DNA of 64,000 bases from Petrolisthes cinctipes (Eukaryota > Arthropoda > Malacostraca > Decapoda > Porcellanidae), in NCBI GenBank assembly GCA_033782935.1, contig JAWQEG010000415.1:53501-117500 (forward strand). Direction: 5' to 3'. The notes under the pieces are model-generated. The model did no database searches, had not been told where the DNA came from, and was given only the letters and a program-made list of their open reading frames with translations. Both the position numbers and the translations under genes were made by a program. This document shows positions 33,666 to 43,258 of the stretch, piece after piece. The stretch's first letter is position 1, and each line of letters opens with the position of its first letter.

Positions 33666-35754
33666 GGGTCCCACTCTGGGCTGCCTCACAGGGTGGTCAG
33701 CAGCCTGGCCCACCCACGGCTGGGCAGCAAGGATAATTCGCCAGGGCCTGTCATGGCCCTGGATTACTGTTCCGGTGAGTAACTGTCATCCTTACTTTCT
33801 GACATATGAATTATGCCTAATCCCGTCCTTGGGCTACCGTTAGGTCAAAATCAGATTTTCCCTTGCGGTCAAAATCTCTGCCTCTCCTGTCATTCTCCCC
33901 CCAACCACCCCGGGTCCCTCGGGCCCCGGGGGATTAGGATTAACGGTACTCTCACTGACACCTGTCTTCTCCCGTTACAGCCACTACGTCTACCTCCTGC
34001 CTCAACCAAAGTGTCACTTTCGGTCGTCCCGCATGTGTTGGAAATGCGGGAAAAAGGGGTAGTGGAGCGGGCGACGGGAAGGGTCTTTCTTTCTCGTTTA
34101 TTCACGGTCCCCAAAAAGGATCAGGGAAAAACGAGATTGGTGATGGACCTGAGCAGGCTAAACAAATTCGTGAAAACATTACATTTCAGGATGGTTTCGG
34201 TTGCTCAGGTCCGCACAGTTCTGAGGAAGGGAGACTGGTTAGCATCCCTGGATCTCAAGGATGCTTACTGGCACGTCCCGATCCACCCCAGGTTTCGCCG
34301 CTTTCTGGCCTTCCAGGTGGGGAAAGAGACGTTCCAGTTTACCAGGCTCCCTTTCGGTCTTTCTCTAGCTCCGCGAGTCTTCACAAAACTCGTGAGGGTG
34401 GTGGCATCCCGTCTGGCAGAGGCGGGTGTCCCCACCCTCATGTACCTGGACGATTGGTTGCTTCACGCCCCTTCCAAGGAGCAGGTAGCAAACAACGTCC
34501 GGGTAGCGAGGGGAGTGCTAGAGGAAATGGGGTTTCTGTTGAACATCCCCAAGTCCTCTCTCACCCCCACTCACAAGCTGTGTTGGCTAGGAATAGAGTG
34601 GGACTCTCTTTCGGCCACCCTCTCTCTCGCTCCAGACAACGCCCGCCGGACCCTCCGCCACGTCCGCCGGGCGCATTTTTCCCCTTACTTTCTCTCGCCG
34701 CCAGTGGGAATCATTGCTCGGGTCCCTAAATTTCGCGGCCCCTGCAATGCCCCTGGGACGACTGAAACACAGGAGGCTGACGCGGGAGGTAAACCTCCAC
34801 CTGTCCCCCGCACACAGGGACCTTCCCAGGCAAGTGTCCCCCTCTCTCCACCGCCTCCTTCGCCCCTGGCTACGTCCCGGTGCCCTGCGTCAGCGGGTCC
34901 CCTGGGTGTTCCCTCCCCCGGGGATTACGGTGGCGACAGACGCATCGGACGTAGGCTGGGGATACCAGTCTTGCCTGGGACATCAACGGTGCGGGGGATG
35001 GAAGGAAAGGGAAAGGCTACTGCACATCAACGCCCGGGAGTTGATGGTAGCGAAGGAATGGCTCAACAGACACCCTCAGTTTGCCAGGATAGGCGTCCGC
35101 TTCGATATGGACAACGTTGCGGCCGTGCAGTGCCTACAGAAACAGGGCACCGTACGGTCGGAAATTCTCCTGTCCCTGTCAGAACAGATTTTCGCAATAG
35201 CGGCCAAGAGGGACATTCACCTCTCGGCCCGCTACGTGCCAGGGCGGGAGAACGATTGGGCGGACGCCCTATCCAGGTTCAGGGGGACGTCAGTCGAGTG
35301 GCAACTGCGTCCCCTTGTGTTCGAGTCTCTCTGCCTTTGCTACGGGACACCGGAGGTGGACCTATTCGCCTCCCCATCCACGGCCCTACTCCCTCTGTTC
35401 CTGACTTTCTCATCCAGAACAGAGGCGGGAGGCCCGGACGCCTTCACGGAGGACTGGAACAGGTGGGGTCATCTCTACCTCTTCCCACCCCCAGCCACTT
35501 CAGTCCTCCTGAAGGCGATCCTCAAGCTGCGCACTTTCAGGGGGAGGGTTCTCCTCATAGCCCCCCGCTGGCCAGCACAGCCGTGGTTCGGAGAGTTGTC
35601 CCGGTGGTGCCCGCATCCCCTTCAGTTGGGATCGGCATGCCTCTCCAGCACCCTGTCTGCACCACTCCAAGCGTCACTGAAACTACACGCTTGGAGTTTC
35701 TACGGGGAGTCCTCAGCAAAAGGTTCACTAAGGAGACAGTGGACAAGATGTTGA
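33446..35754 (+). pseudogene. DIRS A ORF2: reverse transcriptase, RNase H and methyltransferase-like C-domain
   Basis: The frame overlaps the end of ORF1, is spliced over an intron (33775-33980) and continues in RT. RT motifs: VPKKDQGKTRLVMDLSRLN, SLDLKDAYWHVPIHP, FTRLPFGLSLAPRVF and catalytic YLDDW (about 34443-34457). The frame changes once near 34680. After that, RNase H is seen at 34920-35280 (VATDASDVGWGYQS, ARELMVA, DMDNVAAV, GRENDWADALSR). A C-terminal domain follows (EVDLFASPSTA, FPPPATSVL, LIAPRWPAQPWF), typical of DIRS and often described as methyltransferase-like. Apart from the single frame change the sequence is open. Confidence 0.88.
33775..33980 (+). other. Predicted spliceosomal intron in DIRS A ORF2
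   Basis: Donor CCG|GTGAGT at 33775, acceptor TCCCGTTACAG ending at 33980; 206 nt. The spliced codons align ungapped with family B at the WPW...STKVSLSV segment. Family B reads straight through here. Confidence 0.85.
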
Positions 35755-36734
35755 GGGCTCATCGTCAGTCTTCGGTGCGACAATACGAATCGTGCTGGAA
35801 AAGATTCCAGGACTTCTTGCGAAGACACCCCTCCAGGGTCATCTCGGAGGACACAGTCCTGGAATTCCTCACGTGGCTCGCCGATTCCACCAACAGGGCC
35901 CCGGCGACGGTGCTTGCGCATCACGCAGCCCTGTCTGATCCCCTCCTCCTGGGTTTTAACATTAAGGTTTCGGAGAGGCCTCTCTCTCTCCTGAGGATGG
36001 GGATTCGGGCGGGGACCGCACCTCACCGGGCCCAGGCACCCTCCTGGTCCCTTCATCGTGTCCTTTCCTACCTGACCTTCGAGGGGGTCCCTCTGGAGGT
36101 TTGTCACCTCCTCCAGAAAGCTCTCTTCCTGCTCGCCTTAGCTACAGGTTACAGGGCTTCTCAGTTGGCAGCCCTGACCCGTCACACAGCCTTTTCTTCA
36201 GTAACCCCTAACCTTACTTCCTTAACCATTTCCCCCTCCCCTGCTTTTCTAGCTAAGAACGAGCAGGCTGACGACAGAATTGGCCCTCTCGCAGTACCCT
36301 CGTTCCTGAGGGATGGAAATTTCCACCCCCTCTGCCCAGTCCACGCCTTTGTTGCATACGTGGAGGCGACGAGAGGGGCTTCTCCGGACCACCTCTTCTA
36401 CAACTCTAGGTCCGGTAACCCTCTCTTCCCTAGGTCAATCGCTCGCCTTCTCTGCCGAGTGATAGAGAACGGGGATCCCGGACACGCCCCGAGGGCTCAC
36501 AGCGTTAGGGGCGTGGCCGCCTCCCTCGCCTTTCTCAGGACTCACTCGGTGGAGAGGGTCAGGGATTTAGGGGGCTGGGCGTCCACTTCCTCCTTCAGGA
36601 CGAGGTACCTGTTCCACTCGCTCTCCCCTACCCCCTGTGTGGCTATGGGTACTCCACCTCCTATTCCCCAGGGTCCCCGCGGGAGACACATGGGGGGGAG
36701 GGGCCGCCCGAAGAGAAAAGGTCGGGTGATTTAA
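35640..36734 (+). CDS. DIRS A tyrosine recombinase
   Basis: The reading frame overlaps the end of ORF2 in another frame, as usual in DIRS elements. The N-terminal part has the helical DNA-binding domain (MLRAHRQSSVRQYESCWKRF). The catalytic Arg is in GYRASQLAALT (36152), followed by HSVRGVAASLAF (His and Arg, about 36498-36509) and the nucleophile Tyr in RTRYLFHS (36606). The enzyme would insert a circular DNA copy without duplicating the target. The frame is intact to the stop at 36734. The start is not certain; ATG codons lie just inside the overlap. Confidence 0.92.
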   Translation, partial: PLQHPVCTTPSVTETTRLEFLRGVLSKRFTKETVDKMLRAHRQSSVRQYESCWKRFQDFLRRHPSRVISEDTVLEFLTWLADSTNRAPATVLAHHAALSDPLLLGFNIKVSERPLSLLRMGIRAGTAPHRAQAPSWSLHRVLSYLTFEGVPLEVCHLLQKALFLLALATGYRASQLAALTRHTAFSSVTPNLTSLTISPSPAFLAKNEQADDRIGPLAVPSFLRDGNFHPLCPVHAFVAYVEATRGASPDHLFYNSRSGNPLFPRSIARLLCRVIENGDPGHAPRAHSVRGVAASLAFLRTHSVERVRDLGGWASTSSFRTRYLFHSLSPTPCVAMGTPPPIPQGPRGRHMGGRGRPKRKGRVI

Positions 36735-37324
36735 GTCCCGTCACATCATCCCATACCTCATTCACATCTTGTACAGCTTCATACTCATCCCCATTCTTCA
36801 CGTGTACATATGGTGAAAGAGAGTCTATAATAAATTACATTGTTACGGAATTCTTGTGTATTCATTTTCCAAACAATTATTAACTACGATGAGTGACAGG
36901 AGATATTATTACACAGGATATCTGGATCCTAGTGTCCTCCTTCATCCCCTCGGGATCACATTACCTGAGCGAGGGCCATAGCCCTAACTCAGAAGACTTG
37001 AATAAGGGGGGGGGGATGGGGGGGGAGGAAAAGGGGGGGGGGAGTATCCATGGGAACCTCCCCCCTCCTCTCCTAGACCCGAACCCTCGAGTCTACCTAT
37101 AAAGACTTTATGTGTAACAATTCTGGTCTATAACAGAATGGTCTACGGTTATATAGTATAAGCTACTTCTCCCCCACCACGGCGTTTCACCTAGCCAGTG
37201 TCGGGAGGGGCGTTAGCTGCTGCCTCACCGGGCTCGGTTACCTTTCCTGCCCTCCGCTCTCAACCACTCTTAACTAGCACGTGATTGCCTCCACCTCACC
37301 TCCCACCTACCGCATCGCATGCTT
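36735..37324 (+). other. DIRS A 3' non-coding region
   Basis: Non-coding sequence between the recombinase stop and the internal complementary region. It includes AATAAA near 36828 and a striking G-rich stretch at 37007-37042. Confidence 0.7.
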
Positions 37325-37425
37325 AGCAACCAGCTGTACTGGTTTCACTATACCAATAATAGTGCATTTGTCGCGGCTTCTAGCCGCTTAAATTGTATTT
37401 ATTGGTTTGTGAAACCAGTACAGCT
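37325..37425. repeat. Internal complementary region (ICR) of DIRS A
   Basis: 37325-37359 is the reverse complement of the left terminus (30287-30321), and 37360-37425 is the reverse complement of the right terminus (37672-37737). They meet at 37359/37360, exactly where the two element ends would join in a circle. In the accepted DIRS replication model the ICR templates completion of the ends. Confidence 0.92.
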
Positions 37426-37478
37426 TCTACTGTCCCACCCACCTCCCGATGCGGCAGGCACTCACTTCTTTCTCATTG

Positions 37479-37737
37479 GAGTGGACGAGCGGTATTCAGC
37501 GGAGGAGGGGCTTAATACCTCACCTCACCACCACCAGGTGGCTCCACTATCAGTACAGCGCCAGATTTGAATTTTATTTACTTCTGATGAACGTCACGGA
37601 ATTGACCCTTCCAACCCAGATTATGCCTACACGGGGCCTGGGCTTGTGAAGGGGCCTATTCTATAGCAACCAGCTGTACTGGTTTCACAAACCAATAAAT
37701 ACAATTTAAGCGGCTAGAAGCCGCGACAAATGCACTA
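37479..37737. repeat. Right inverted terminal repeat of DIRS A with 3' extension
   Basis: Inverted match to the left ITR followed by an extension ending TGCACTA that is absent from the left ITR but present in the ICR. An asymmetric right ITR is typical of DIRS. Confidence 0.9.
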
Positions 37738-37804
37738 ATATTACCCAAACGATATATTACGTATTTTAACATTACGAGTAATATGATGCTACACCTTCAC
37801 TAAC

Positions 37805-37882
37805 ATGCTATTTTGCAGCACAGAAATACCGGTTTAGAGGACAATGCTGACCTCTACAACCTTAGTATTTTCTCCGTACTAG
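37805..37882. repeat. Short palindromic repeat, copy 2
   Basis: Reverse complement of 30019-30106 with several differences, starting AACATGCTATTTTG. It lies about 70 bp outside the right end of DIRS A. Confidence 0.65.
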
Positions 37883-38199
37883 CTGTGGCCCTTAACTCGT
37901 CTACCTTGTTGCACAGACTCCTGAAATTGCCGTAGTACACCCAAGTGGAACTATCTGTACTTCTTTTATTACTTCTCCTCTGGGCTTTTACTCTACTTTT
38001 TTCTAACTTTCATCCCATCCCCCAAGATGACATTTCTAATTCCCATTCCCGCGTTGCAGTTCCTCCCGATTCCAGCTCCCAAACTCCTCTCCCTTCCCTT
38101 CTCCCCATTCCTCTCCCTCTACTGCCGCATTTCTCTCCGTCTGTCTGTTCGAGTTTTCTAGCATCAACGAACCCCCCCAATCTTACTATCAACTGTCCT

Positions 38200-39280
38200 A
38201 CCAAATACTGAAACACCTTTCCTACATATCATTCCTGCCACAGAACCGGTGTCAGTTGTCAATGAATGGTATTATTACATTCGTACAGAAACTATCCAGT
38301 CGGCTATTGATAACAATAGCCCTTGACATCCACTCTCGACTGGCCCCTCTTCGAGGCAAGATGCTACATACACTGGGATCCCTCCCTTAGACCTATTTTT
38401 TTCTAATGTTTCTTTGTACTGCCTCAGTAATCTCTCACCCCTAACTCTATTGATATCATTGCCTCCTACACTGAGACAGACAACAGGTTTAACTCCGTGG
38501 TCTGGCATGATGTCTTCTAACCTCGCAAATACTATTCCCACCCCAGTCCCCGGCAAACACTCTTATCTCCTAACCCTGGCGGTGGGTGCTTTCCATAGAT
38601 ACCTGACCTGTGAGACGCCAACGACAAGTATACTCTTATCCCTTGTTCCACCACATTCTACCCTGTCAACCTCCACTTGCTCGTTTCCACTCTCACATTA
38701 ATCGCTGAAGACTTTTAACGCATTCCTCACTGAGATGCCTAACTTTCTGTCCTGCTTTCTAAGGGTGAACTTGGTTGCACCCTTGTATACCATCTTCCAA
38801 GATTCCCCCCTCCTCTCCCTATCCTCCCCCTCCTCCATGTTAATCCCCCTCTCTCTGACCTCCCCCTCCTCCTCTCTGTGCCTCCACCTCTCCCCTCTGT
38901 GCCTCCACCTCTCCCTAACCACCCCCACCCTCTGTCACCCATTCTGTTCCCATCCCTGCTTCGCTCCCCAGTCCTATCTCTCCCCTTGATCTCCTCCTTT
39001 AAAGTCTCTACTAGTTGCCCTTACTCCTCTTTCTCCTGCCTCATTCCTGCCACCTCTGACCTTATCCTAGTCATTTCCTCCAAAAAATCTATATATAGCC
39101 TACCCAGCCACTCCAGTTGCCATTTCTGTAGTATGCAGTTATACAAAACAACATATTATTTCACTTTCTCTCTCTCCTACCCCAATATCCACACCTGTCT
39201 ATGGGAAGCTAGCTCTGGTACAGGTAAAAGGGACTCTTATATAGGGAATTGTTTGACTAATTGTGTACTAATATATGCAC
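38200..39280 (-). pseudogene. LINE ORF1 remnant with SGNH-esterase-like domain
   Basis: The minus strand encodes an Arg/Glu-rich charged stretch (38740-38930), then FTLRKQDRKLGISVRNAL. After that comes an esterase-like segment: LVVGVSQVRYLW, where the usual GDS is GVS, and VVCLSVGGNDINRVRGERLL with the GGND block. SGNH-type esterase domains occur in ORF1 of CR1-like LINEs. Stops and frame changes are frequent, and no ORF2 is attached; the CR1-like RT piece at 50140-51430 may be the same family. Confidence 0.6.
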
Positions 39281-39651
39281 ACACACAAATATAGATATGT
39301 CTAAACATACAGTAAACACAGAATATATTGTATATATACCAGGTAATTCTATCTGAATACTGAATAACGGAAAATATGCACACAAAAAGCACGAAACACA
39401 ACAATTAATGTATCTGTAAAGTAAATTAGTGAAGTAACTAAATAAGCAAAACGGGTAAGGAAATATCTAATTTATTTGACACTCCTTTTTAACTGCTGGA
39501 CTCTGCTCTGGGTTTCGCTGATATACTACATAATTCCAAGGCCCATATATACCATGACTCTAAACGTGTACCCCAGACTCAGCCTCTTGCCTCAGTCTAC
39601 AGAAGACCAGCACAGTTGATAGACTAAGTCAAATCCTATATAAGTGCAGTT

Positions 39652-40600
39652 ATGCCCAACAACTGTGCTGTATACGGATGCAACTCAAGTATCAGGAAAA
39701 AGGGTGAAATAACTTTTCATCGTTTTCCTAAGGAAAACATGTTACTGTTAAGGGTACACAACGAATGAACGTCAAGCTAGCAGTCCAACATTTGTCTGCG
39801 ACCACTGCACAATCAATGCAATTCTTTGGACAAAAAGGGTACCTTACTAGCAAAGATTGGGATGATGCATGCCAGTTTATTGCCTTGATTGATAAGTAGT
39901 TTGACATATTCAATTCAAGAGTTCAGCATGATGCAAAACCATCCAGGAATGCATATGGCATAAACACTGATAATCAAAACGTTATATTGTTGGACATGAT
40001 TAAAACTGCATAAACAATGAAAGTCAATGGGAAAAATTCACTGTACCAGTTTCAGAAAGGATTGCTCATATCATCCCAATCTTTGCCAAAGTTGTATGAA
40101 ATGGTGAAAGCTACTTTTGGCATCTCATTTATATTGACCTACAGGTTAAACAAGATGGTCTAGAGCACTTTTTTGCATGTCTTCGGCAAATTGGGGCCTG
40201 CCCCACTGTCTGTAAAACACCGTGTAAAAACATACCTAGTTGGCAAAGATATTGCACTGGTTGATTCTAAGTACAACTCTGAGAAAGAGTGTAATGAGGA
40301 AAATGTAACACAACTCTCCTTTTCATCTCTGACTCCAGTGTAGCAAAGGAAAATGATGAAGATTCTTTGCACCGAGAACTGTCCATATCTGCCATGTTGT
40401 GTGCAACACTGAATGTTGAAGTTGATCCTGATTGCATATGGGATGATAAGGAAAATCAATGGTACAAGGAAAGTGAGGAAATGAGCTTGGCAGATATGGC
40501 AGAAAAAAAAAGGTCTTCTGTATTTTGGTGGTTTTTTGGTCCACAAATTTCCCCAGTACCAGTACCTTGGGTCTGTTATAGAAACAGGTGACAGCACATG
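39652..40600 (+). pseudogene. P-element-type transposase remnant with THAP domain start
   Basis: ATG at 39652 opens a THAP-like zinc-finger start: CX4C in CAVYGC, then FHRFPKE. The THAP domain binds the transposon ends. After several stops, the plus strand reads ATTAQSMQFF, KDWDDACQFIALID, FDIFNSRVQHDAK, and near 40500-40570 LVHKFPQYQYLGS, all reminiscent of P-element/THAP9 transposases. At least four stops or frame changes are present, so it is inactive. No TIRs were found. Confidence 0.6.
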
Positions 40601-40841
40601 AATTGAAGTAAAAAACAGGTATGGAGGACTTATGAAACCAAAATGTTAAAAGAAACAGTAACTATACAAATGCATGACAGAGAGGAAAAAGATATGAGAG
40701 CGGGAATACGCGATTTTGGTGTTGGATGTGAAGATAAATTATATTCTAACTTAACCCAGAACTAAAATATCTTAAACTTGCTTATGATTTCGGCGAATGC
40801 ATTTTTGTGTCAAGAAAAGTAGCTACGTGTTTGTTTGTTTG

Positions 40842-40848
<7 letters not shown>

Positions 40849-40888
<40 letters not shown>
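40849..40888. repeat. (GA)n microsatellite
   Basis: About 40 bp of GA repeats after a short (GTTT)n stretch. Confidence 0.95.
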
Positions 40889-40889
<1 letters not shown>

Positions 40890-41051
40890 GAGTAGTGCCT
40901 GTAAAAATTAATTATATTCATGCATAGGCGGTCTTAACCCTAACTTGTGTATGTGAATGAAGGCTTATGCATGATCGTGATAAAAGAAAAAATAGTTATG
41001 CGATCTTATGAGAGATAGAAAGACAGAAGGAAAGAAAGAATATGCAGGGTA

Positions 41052-41217
41052 CACTCGTGATACATAATATCTGACCAGAGTGTGACGAGCAGAAAGCTTC
41101 GAATCGCCTGCTGTTGCTCATTTCCCCACCCAGTACACCTATAGAGGCTGAGTTCGAATGCAGGGTATGTGTGGTGCCTGCCATTCGTCTCTGGTCAGGG
41201 ATTACGTATCACGAGTG
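41052..41217. mobile_element. Tc1/mariner-type MITE, 166 bp
   Basis: Terminal inverted repeats of about 30 bp (CACTCGTGATAC...CTGACCAGAG), flanked by TA on both sides (41050-41051 and 41218-41219). No coding region. Confidence 0.8.
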
Positions 41218-41484
41218 TACATAATATAATATGAACTGAGGCAAGGCTAGCGCCGGGCTGCTGAGGTACACTTGACGTTATCACTCAGCCACGCTCGCTC
41301 TGGTGAGCCAACCTGGTACAGTATATATGAATCTTGCATAATTCGGGAGGCACTAAGGACCCGTCCTGAGACTGACACAGTTTGACCACAAATAGACAGA
41401 GCGGCGAAGCCTCAAGCCCTCGACCGAGCTCTGAATTACTTAAACCTTAATTAAACTAAGTTGGAATTGAATTATTACCAGGTA

Positions 41485-41796
41485 CAGTCACTCATAAAAG
41501 TAGAGACACCCCCAGGCAAGACACCTATTAAGTGGTGTGATATCGGTTCTGGTAACATTGTACCTGACGTCAGAGGTGGTGGTGGTGTGGGTGGTGTTTG
41601 GAGGAAGGTTGGTTTGCTCGAAACATTATCCCAACTCATGCTTCGTCTCATCTACCATTAGTTACAAATGTGTCGAGCAAATCAACTTCATCTCTCAAGC
41701 GACATCACTGACGTCACTTACACTGTTGCCAGAACCGATATCACAAGTATAAGAAGATGACTGGCCTGGAGGGGTCTTAATTTTTATGAGTGACTG
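41485..41796. mobile_element. MITE with about 90-bp terminal inverted repeats, 312 bp
   Basis: Ends CAGTCACTCATAAAA and its complement at 41782-41796. Inner arms share GATATCGGTTCTGG and a TGACGTCA-containing segment. TA precedes the left end but not the right, so the target duplication is incomplete. Confidence 0.75.
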
Positions 41797-43258
41797 TGCA
41801 AACAAACTATTTTTTAATTTCCCGAAGGTATATCTGACCAGTTAGGAGGCAGGTTCCAAACTTCTAATTATTTTTCACTAAGGGAAGAGACAGAGAAGAG
41901 AAACAGCAAGCACAAAAGATACAGAAGGATAGGAAAAATAAAAAAACTCGACGACAGTGTACAGAACTGTGCGACAAAGACGTGGGAATAATGAGGCCTG
42001 GAGGCGGAGAAACACCCATTCTCTAAAACAAAAGTCGACCAAATGCCGTGGAAGGAGGGAAGTGATGACGCAGGAAGCGAACAAAGCCGGCAAACGGGGT
42101 GGAAACGTGAAAGAGGGTCGATAAAGCAGGAAGAGAAGGAAGGAGAGAACAGAAGAGTGAGTGGGTGACCGAGAAATTAAAGATAAAGAGAGATAAGGGC
42201 AGGACTCGAGCATATTAGTGGCTAAGATGGAGGGGAAATGGAGAGGGAAATGAGCAGAATCAGAGGTAACCAGGAAGATTAATTTAATGAAGGGTTGAGA
42301 GTCCATGTGAGAAGGAGACAGACAGACAGATACTGAAGGAACAGCAACAGTGGATATTAATCCTTGAATAATGAGAATTTCTCTTGCATTTAAAAAAACT
42401 GCTGATAAACTATGATAATTATTTAGTAGTAGCTGAGGAGAAAAAAAATGAAGAGAGAGAAAAAAAAATTAACTTCATATCAACAGAATGATTACACCAA
42501 TTAAATTATTATTGATTAAAAACATAGCCTTTTTTTCACATCATTAACACTCTTGGAGCGCATAGTAGTAAACCACGTTTGCCGTCTTGATTTCTTCTTT
42601 GGATGAAGACGTTCTTGCCCTTCTCCTTTCCCGTTGTCTGCAGTACACGGAGGTGAGGCGTAGTTTCTTCACCATCAGCCGTGTCCCATTGCAGAGCTTC
42701 GGAGGTTAGAGGATGTGCAGAAACATGAAAGGGGTGTGCTCCTTCAGGACCAGGTTGTGTGATAAGAGCCCAGGTGGTTCAAATGAGTTGAGAAACTCCG
42801 TTGGTTGGCTGGTGGTCTGCTCTGGGTCGTGCACAATATCCACTGATTTCTTGGTGATTGCTGTTTCCGGCTGCAGCCGTAGCAACTTTGGCTTTGTCTC
42901 ATTTGCTCATTCTTGGATGCCAAAATAGTTTTTTTTTTTTTTTTTTTTTTTTTTGTAAAGTACAGGGCAAAGATACTTTGAAAAACAAATTTGTTCAAGT
43001 ACTAATTTATATTTTCTATGAATTATTAAGATATTCAAAATCAGCACGGTAACATCGGTATTGTATTGAAAAATATAATATATATTCCTGAAGTACTTGT
43101 AAACAGTTAAAAATTAATAATTTAACTCTTGGGCATCCTTTTATCTTCATAATGCCTTACATATTGGATGAGATATTGAGAATAGTGTGTGAAGGGTAAA
43201 AAGTTAGAGCGCTACGGTACTGTATCCAATTATCTCATCAATCCGTAAAATCCTAGTC
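41797..43258. other. No recognised gene
   Basis: Purine-rich, low-complexity DNA (41880-42350), then sequence of mixed composition ending in a T-run (42930-42952). Frames here have no domain I recognise. Confidence 0.5.

Larger units (their letters stand above)
30287..37737 (+). mobile_element. DIRS-type tyrosine-recombinase retrotransposon, family A, structurally complete
   Basis: It has all structural parts of a DIRS element: left ITR (30287-30507), ORF1 with introns, RT/RNase H, tyrosine recombinase, an internal complementary region (37325-37425) and a right ITR with extension (37479-37737). No target duplication is seen, as expected for recombinase-mediated insertion of a circle. The left flank is (AT)n. 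The only clear coding defect I see is a frame change between RT and RNase H near 34680. DIRS elements of this kind are known from decapod crustaceans. Confidence 0.95.

Noticed and set aside
41878..42306. 142-codon minus-strand frame
   Set aside because: Arises from purine-rich low-complexity DNA; no motif.
42858..43052. Poly(T) tract at 42930-42952 as a tail of a processed pseudogene
   Set aside because: No homologous coding sequence found on the expected side of the tract, and no target duplication.
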